Notes under the pieces: generated by a model | Seen by the model: only the letters and a program-made list of their open reading frames with translations | What the model was told of the DNA's origin: nothing | The model's database searches: none | Program-made: the position numbers and the translations under genes | DNA from: Propionibacteriaceae bacterium UBA6122 | Lineage (GTDB): Bacteria; Actinomycetota; Actinomycetes; Propionibacteriales; Propionibacteriaceae | Direction: 5' to 3' | DNA: 64,000 nucleotides | Assembly: GCA_002428365.1 (NCBI GenBank) | Contig: DIVW01000043.1 | Span: forward strand, 9,607 to 73,606 | In this document: in pieces, positions 61,714 to 64,000 of the stretch | Numbering within the stretch: position 1 is the first letter of the stretch | How the letters are laid out: every line of letters begins with the position of its first letter

Positions 61714-62886
61714 CTATTTCAGCTTCACCTTGGCCAAGACCGGCCAATGGTCGGACGGAATGAAGTCGGCATAGGGCACCACGCGGCCATCGGTCACCCG
61801 CCAGCTCACCCGCGGCCCAAGGTAGACCTGCCAGGCCAGCGCTTTCGCGCCACCGCCCAACCAGATGTAGTCAAAGCTCGAGCTGGCGGCGTCGCGCCGA
61901 ATCGATCGGTAGCGCCACTCGCCGCCGATTACCGCGCCAAAACCGTTGAAGGACGTCACCCCGGCCACCCGCACCGGACGATGAGTCGCGCGCTGCGCCG
62001 CGCTGACCAGGTCGGCTGCCTTCAGCTTGACCAGGTGGTCACGAAACACCGGACGGGTCTCGGTGCTGGCGGCATTGAAGTCGCCAGTGATGATCACCGG
62101 CAGTCGGCCGTCCGGGTTGATTTTGGCCAGGCCATCGATCAGCCGATCCCAACCGGCGCTGCGGGCTTTGGCTTTGGCCTTAGTTTGGCCGAACTCGGCG
62201 TGCAGGTTGACGAACAACAGCCGCTTACCGGACGTGGTTCGCAGCTTCACCCACGGCGCGTAGCGGTTGTAGTGCGAGCCGTCCCGACCCTTACGGCTCA
62301 CCCTGATCACCCCGGAATCGAGCAGGCTGAACTTGCTACTACGAAAGGCCAAGGTGGTGTTGCGCAACGGGTAAACCCAGGTGTACCCACGCAGCTCATC
62401 GCGCAACAGATCGACCTGCTCGCCGCCCCCGCGCACCGGATTCGCTTCCTGCAAACCCAACAAATCGGGCGCGACCTTCGCTATCCAGGACGCGACCACC
62501 GGGCCGCGGGTCGGCCAGGCGAAGTCGCCAGCGTGGGCCGCCATGCCCGCATAATCGGGGGTACGGGAGGCGTCGGTGATGTTGTACGACATCACCGTGT
62601 AGCCACCAACTTCGGCCGCCGGGCCCGTCCATACCGGCGCCAACTCCGGCGTAGGGTCGGTGGGGCTCGGGGTCGCGGTAGCGGTGGCGTCCATGCTGGT
62701 CGGGGTGGCGGTCGGGGTGCTGGCCGCAGTGGCGGTTGGAGTGCCGGTCGCAGTGGCTGCGGGACGGCTGAGGTTGAGCACCCAGGCGCCGCTCGCCCAA
62801 AACAACACCGCGATCACCAGGACGGCCACCATCATTGACGGCGGCGGCCGGTAGGCAGGGCTGGCCTCGGGTTCGCTCACCGACAT
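61714..62886 (-). CDS. Membrane-anchored endonuclease/exonuclease/phosphatase-fold protein
   Basis: A 390-residue protein. A transmembrane helix (residues ~19-39, MVAVLVIAVLFWASGAWVLN) is followed by a Pro/Thr-rich linker (TPTATAASTPTATPTS) and an extracellular EEP domain (about 95-390). Its active-site motifs are visible: VMSYNI, DLLGLQEANP with the metal Glu, LLFVNLHAEFG with the catalytic His, VIITGDFNAAS with D and N, FDYIWLGG with D, and SDHWPVLAKV with the final D-H pair. All six catalytic positions are present, so an active nuclease, phosphatase or sphingomyelinase-like enzyme is expected outside the cell. The ATG at 62886 has GGGAGG just upstream. Confidence 0.85.
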   Translation of the reverse strand: MSVSEPEASPAYRPPPSMMVAVLVIAVLFWASGAWVLNLSRPAATATGTPTATAASTPTATPTSMDATATATPSPTDPTPELAPVWTGPAAEVGGYTVMSYNITDASRTPDYAGMAAHAGDFAWPTRGPVVASWIAKVAPDLLGLQEANPVRGGGEQVDLLRDELRGYTWVYPLRNTTLAFRSSKFSLLDSGVIRVSRKGRDGSHYNRYAPWVKLRTTSGKRLLFVNLHAEFGQTKAKAKARSAGWDRLIDGLAKINPDGRLPVIITGDFNAASTETRPVFRDHLVKLKAADLVSAAQRATHRPVRVAGVTSFNGFGAVIGGEWRYRSIRRDAASSSFDYIWLGGGAKALAWQVYLGPRVSWRVTDGRVVPYADFIPSDHWPVLAKVKLK

Positions 62887-62974
62887 CACCTCCCGCCAGA
62901 AATCCCGTGATGCTTTGCACCCTAATCGACCTACGGAACCAGCCCCCCGGAATCGGTGAGTTCGGGCCCGGCAG

Positions 62975-63871
62975 CTAGCGACCCAGGAACTCCCGCCATT
63001 TCGGCACCTCGCGCCTGGCCTGATCGAGCCCAGCATCGAAGGCGGCCTGCAGCGCAGCAACGTCCCTGGTGCCGTTGGCGATCGGCATCTTCTCCGGCAC
63101 GAACAGGTAGGCCTGGCCGGCGGCCTCCAGGTCGAACAGCTCTTCGCGAGTGCGGTTGTAGTTCAGGTGCCGAGCACTCAACGCTACGACGGCGGCCGGA
63201 AACCCGCGAAAGTAGGCCCGCGAGGCCCATTGGGCGCTGGCCGGCTTCTTCACGTAGCCGCGCTCCTGGCTCAACACCACGAAGAACTTGGTGAAGCCGT
63301 CCGCCTTGGCTGCGTCCAGGGCGATGCCGCCGGACGGACCGAGGGCGCCGTCGACGTAGACGTGCCCGTCCAGGTGAACCTTCGGCATCACCACTGGCAT
63401 CGTCGAGGACGATCGCACCCGCCGCACCAGATCGACGAGCGTGGGCACATCGTCCTTGGTCCAGTAGACGGCGCGGCCGGTGTCGCATTCGAAGGCACCG
63501 ATTCGCGCCCTGGCTGGGTTGGCGGTGAATGTTTCGAAGTTCAGCGGCAGCACCTGGCCGGGAGCTGAGGTGTGCTCGTAGATGTATTCGGCGTTGAACA
63601 TGCCCTTGCCGCGCAGGAAGGTGCCCAGGTTGCCGAAGTTGGGATCGGCGGCGAACTCAACGAAAGACTTTCGGGCCCGCTCCGGGTCGCGCGAGAGGTA
63701 GTTGACCAGGTTGCTCGAACCCGCCGAGATGCCAGCCACCCAATCGAAATGGAGGCCCTCAGCCAGCAGCATCTGCACCACCGCCGCGGTGTAGGCCACT
63801 CGCATGCCGCCGCCTTCGAAGATCAGCGCGACGTCATCGATGTTGCTGCTCAGGGTTTCGGCCACGCGCAT
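62975..63871 (-). CDS. Patatin-like phospholipase
   Basis: A 298-residue serine lipase of the patatin family. Oxyanion motif LIFEGGGMRVAYTAAVVQML near residue 17 (GGGxR), nucleophile Ser49 in WVAGISAGSSN (GxSxG), and the catalytic Asp174 in VYVDGALGPSGG, where the usual DGG is DGA. Likely acts on membrane phospholipids or lysolipids in the cytoplasm; no signal peptide. AGAGGAA precedes the ATG. It lies upstream of the EEP gene in the same direction, 88 bp apart, so they may share a transcript. Confidence 0.88.
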   Translation of the reverse strand: MRVAETLSSNIDDVALIFEGGGMRVAYTAAVVQMLLAEGLHFDWVAGISAGSSNLVNYLSRDPERARKSFVEFAADPNFGNLGTFLRGKGMFNAEYIYEHTSAPGQVLPLNFETFTANPARARIGAFECDTGRAVYWTKDDVPTLVDLVRRVRSSSTMPVVMPKVHLDGHVYVDGALGPSGGIALDAAKADGFTKFFVVLSQERGYVKKPASAQWASRAYFRGFPAAVVALSARHLNYNRTREELFDLEAAGQAYLFVPEKMPIANGTRDVAALQAAFDAGLDQARREVPKWREFLGR

Positions 63872-64000
63872 TTCCTCTTCTGCCGGATTCGGGTTTCACC
63901 CTAGCCCGGCCAGCCCAACAGGCTCACGTCCGGCCAACTCTCAGCCCCGGACCCCCCCGCTCTGCGCCCCTTAAAGCGCTTTGCGCCTGCTGTAGCGGGC
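63872..64000. other. Right-edge intergenic sequence
   Basis: No gene recognised in the last 129 bp. It must include the patatin promoter; AAAGCGCTTT (63974-63983), a 10-bp palindrome, is the only structure seen. Confidence 0.3.

Overview
The window is high-GC DNA with actinobacterial gene content: Cys-poor rpsF-ssb-rpsR-rplI, a cholesterol-oxidase-like flavoenzyme, DUF3152, WYL and GntR regulators, Ig-like and RCC1 secreted-type proteins. Many genes start directly at a promoter (TAnnnT hexamer 6-7 nt before the start codon), the arrangement of leaderless mRNAs common in Actinomycetota. The phylum is well supported. A finer placement (Propionibacteriales-like) is only a guess from the style of the genome and its short palindromic repeats. 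I see no tRNA, rRNA or CRISPR.

Layout. 1-5.8 kb: a partial FAD/Fe-S D-2-hydroxyacid dehydrogenase with a divergent GntR regulator, a Tat-exported cholesterol-oxidase-like protein and a DUF3152 protein with a decayed metal motif. 5.8-7.6 kb: ribosomal/ssb operon. 7.6-12.1 kb: three related surface proteins with Ig-like modules and two tandem mini-HTH proteins. 12.4-20.7 kb: CoA-disulfide-reductase/rhodanese under a CsoR/CstR-type palindrome, acyl-CoA synthetase, endonuclease IV, and pta-ackA. 20.9-24.6 kb: TPP-riboswitch-controlled thiM-thiE-thiD-cytX, the cistrons overlapping.

24.7-32.9 kb is accessory DNA. It begins with a cluster of DnaA boxes. Then comes a two-gene CBASS anti-phage operon (HNH-SAVED effector, then CD-NTase), divergent from a frameshifted DUF5677 gene and followed by a TIGR02391 protein, a membrane-anchored orphan and a nuclease-like orphan. 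The whole block is bracketed by an imperfect ~84-bp direct repeat, which suggests mobility. 33-45 kb continues with accessory modules: HepT/MntA and PIN/FitA-type toxin-antitoxin pairs with operators over their promoters, an AAA+ ATPase coupled to a membrane TPR protein, a POT transporter, dehydrogenases, a glycosyltransferase and a terpene-cyclase-like protein.

46-64 kb: an exported double rubrerythrin with a possible IdeR/DtxR iron box upstream, a GntR-ABC operon with a YtrA-type operator, RNA-modification enzymes, ispH, small enzymes, an ECF sigma factor next to an anti-sigma-like membrane protein with an Asp/Ser tail, gadB, and an exported nuclease/phosphatase and a patatin. Two dispersed repeat families (one built on CCCTGAGCNNGTCGAAGGG, the other on GGGGACGGTTCC) lie between genes throughout. 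They accompany local rearrangements, including a duplicated gene end at 59.2 kb.
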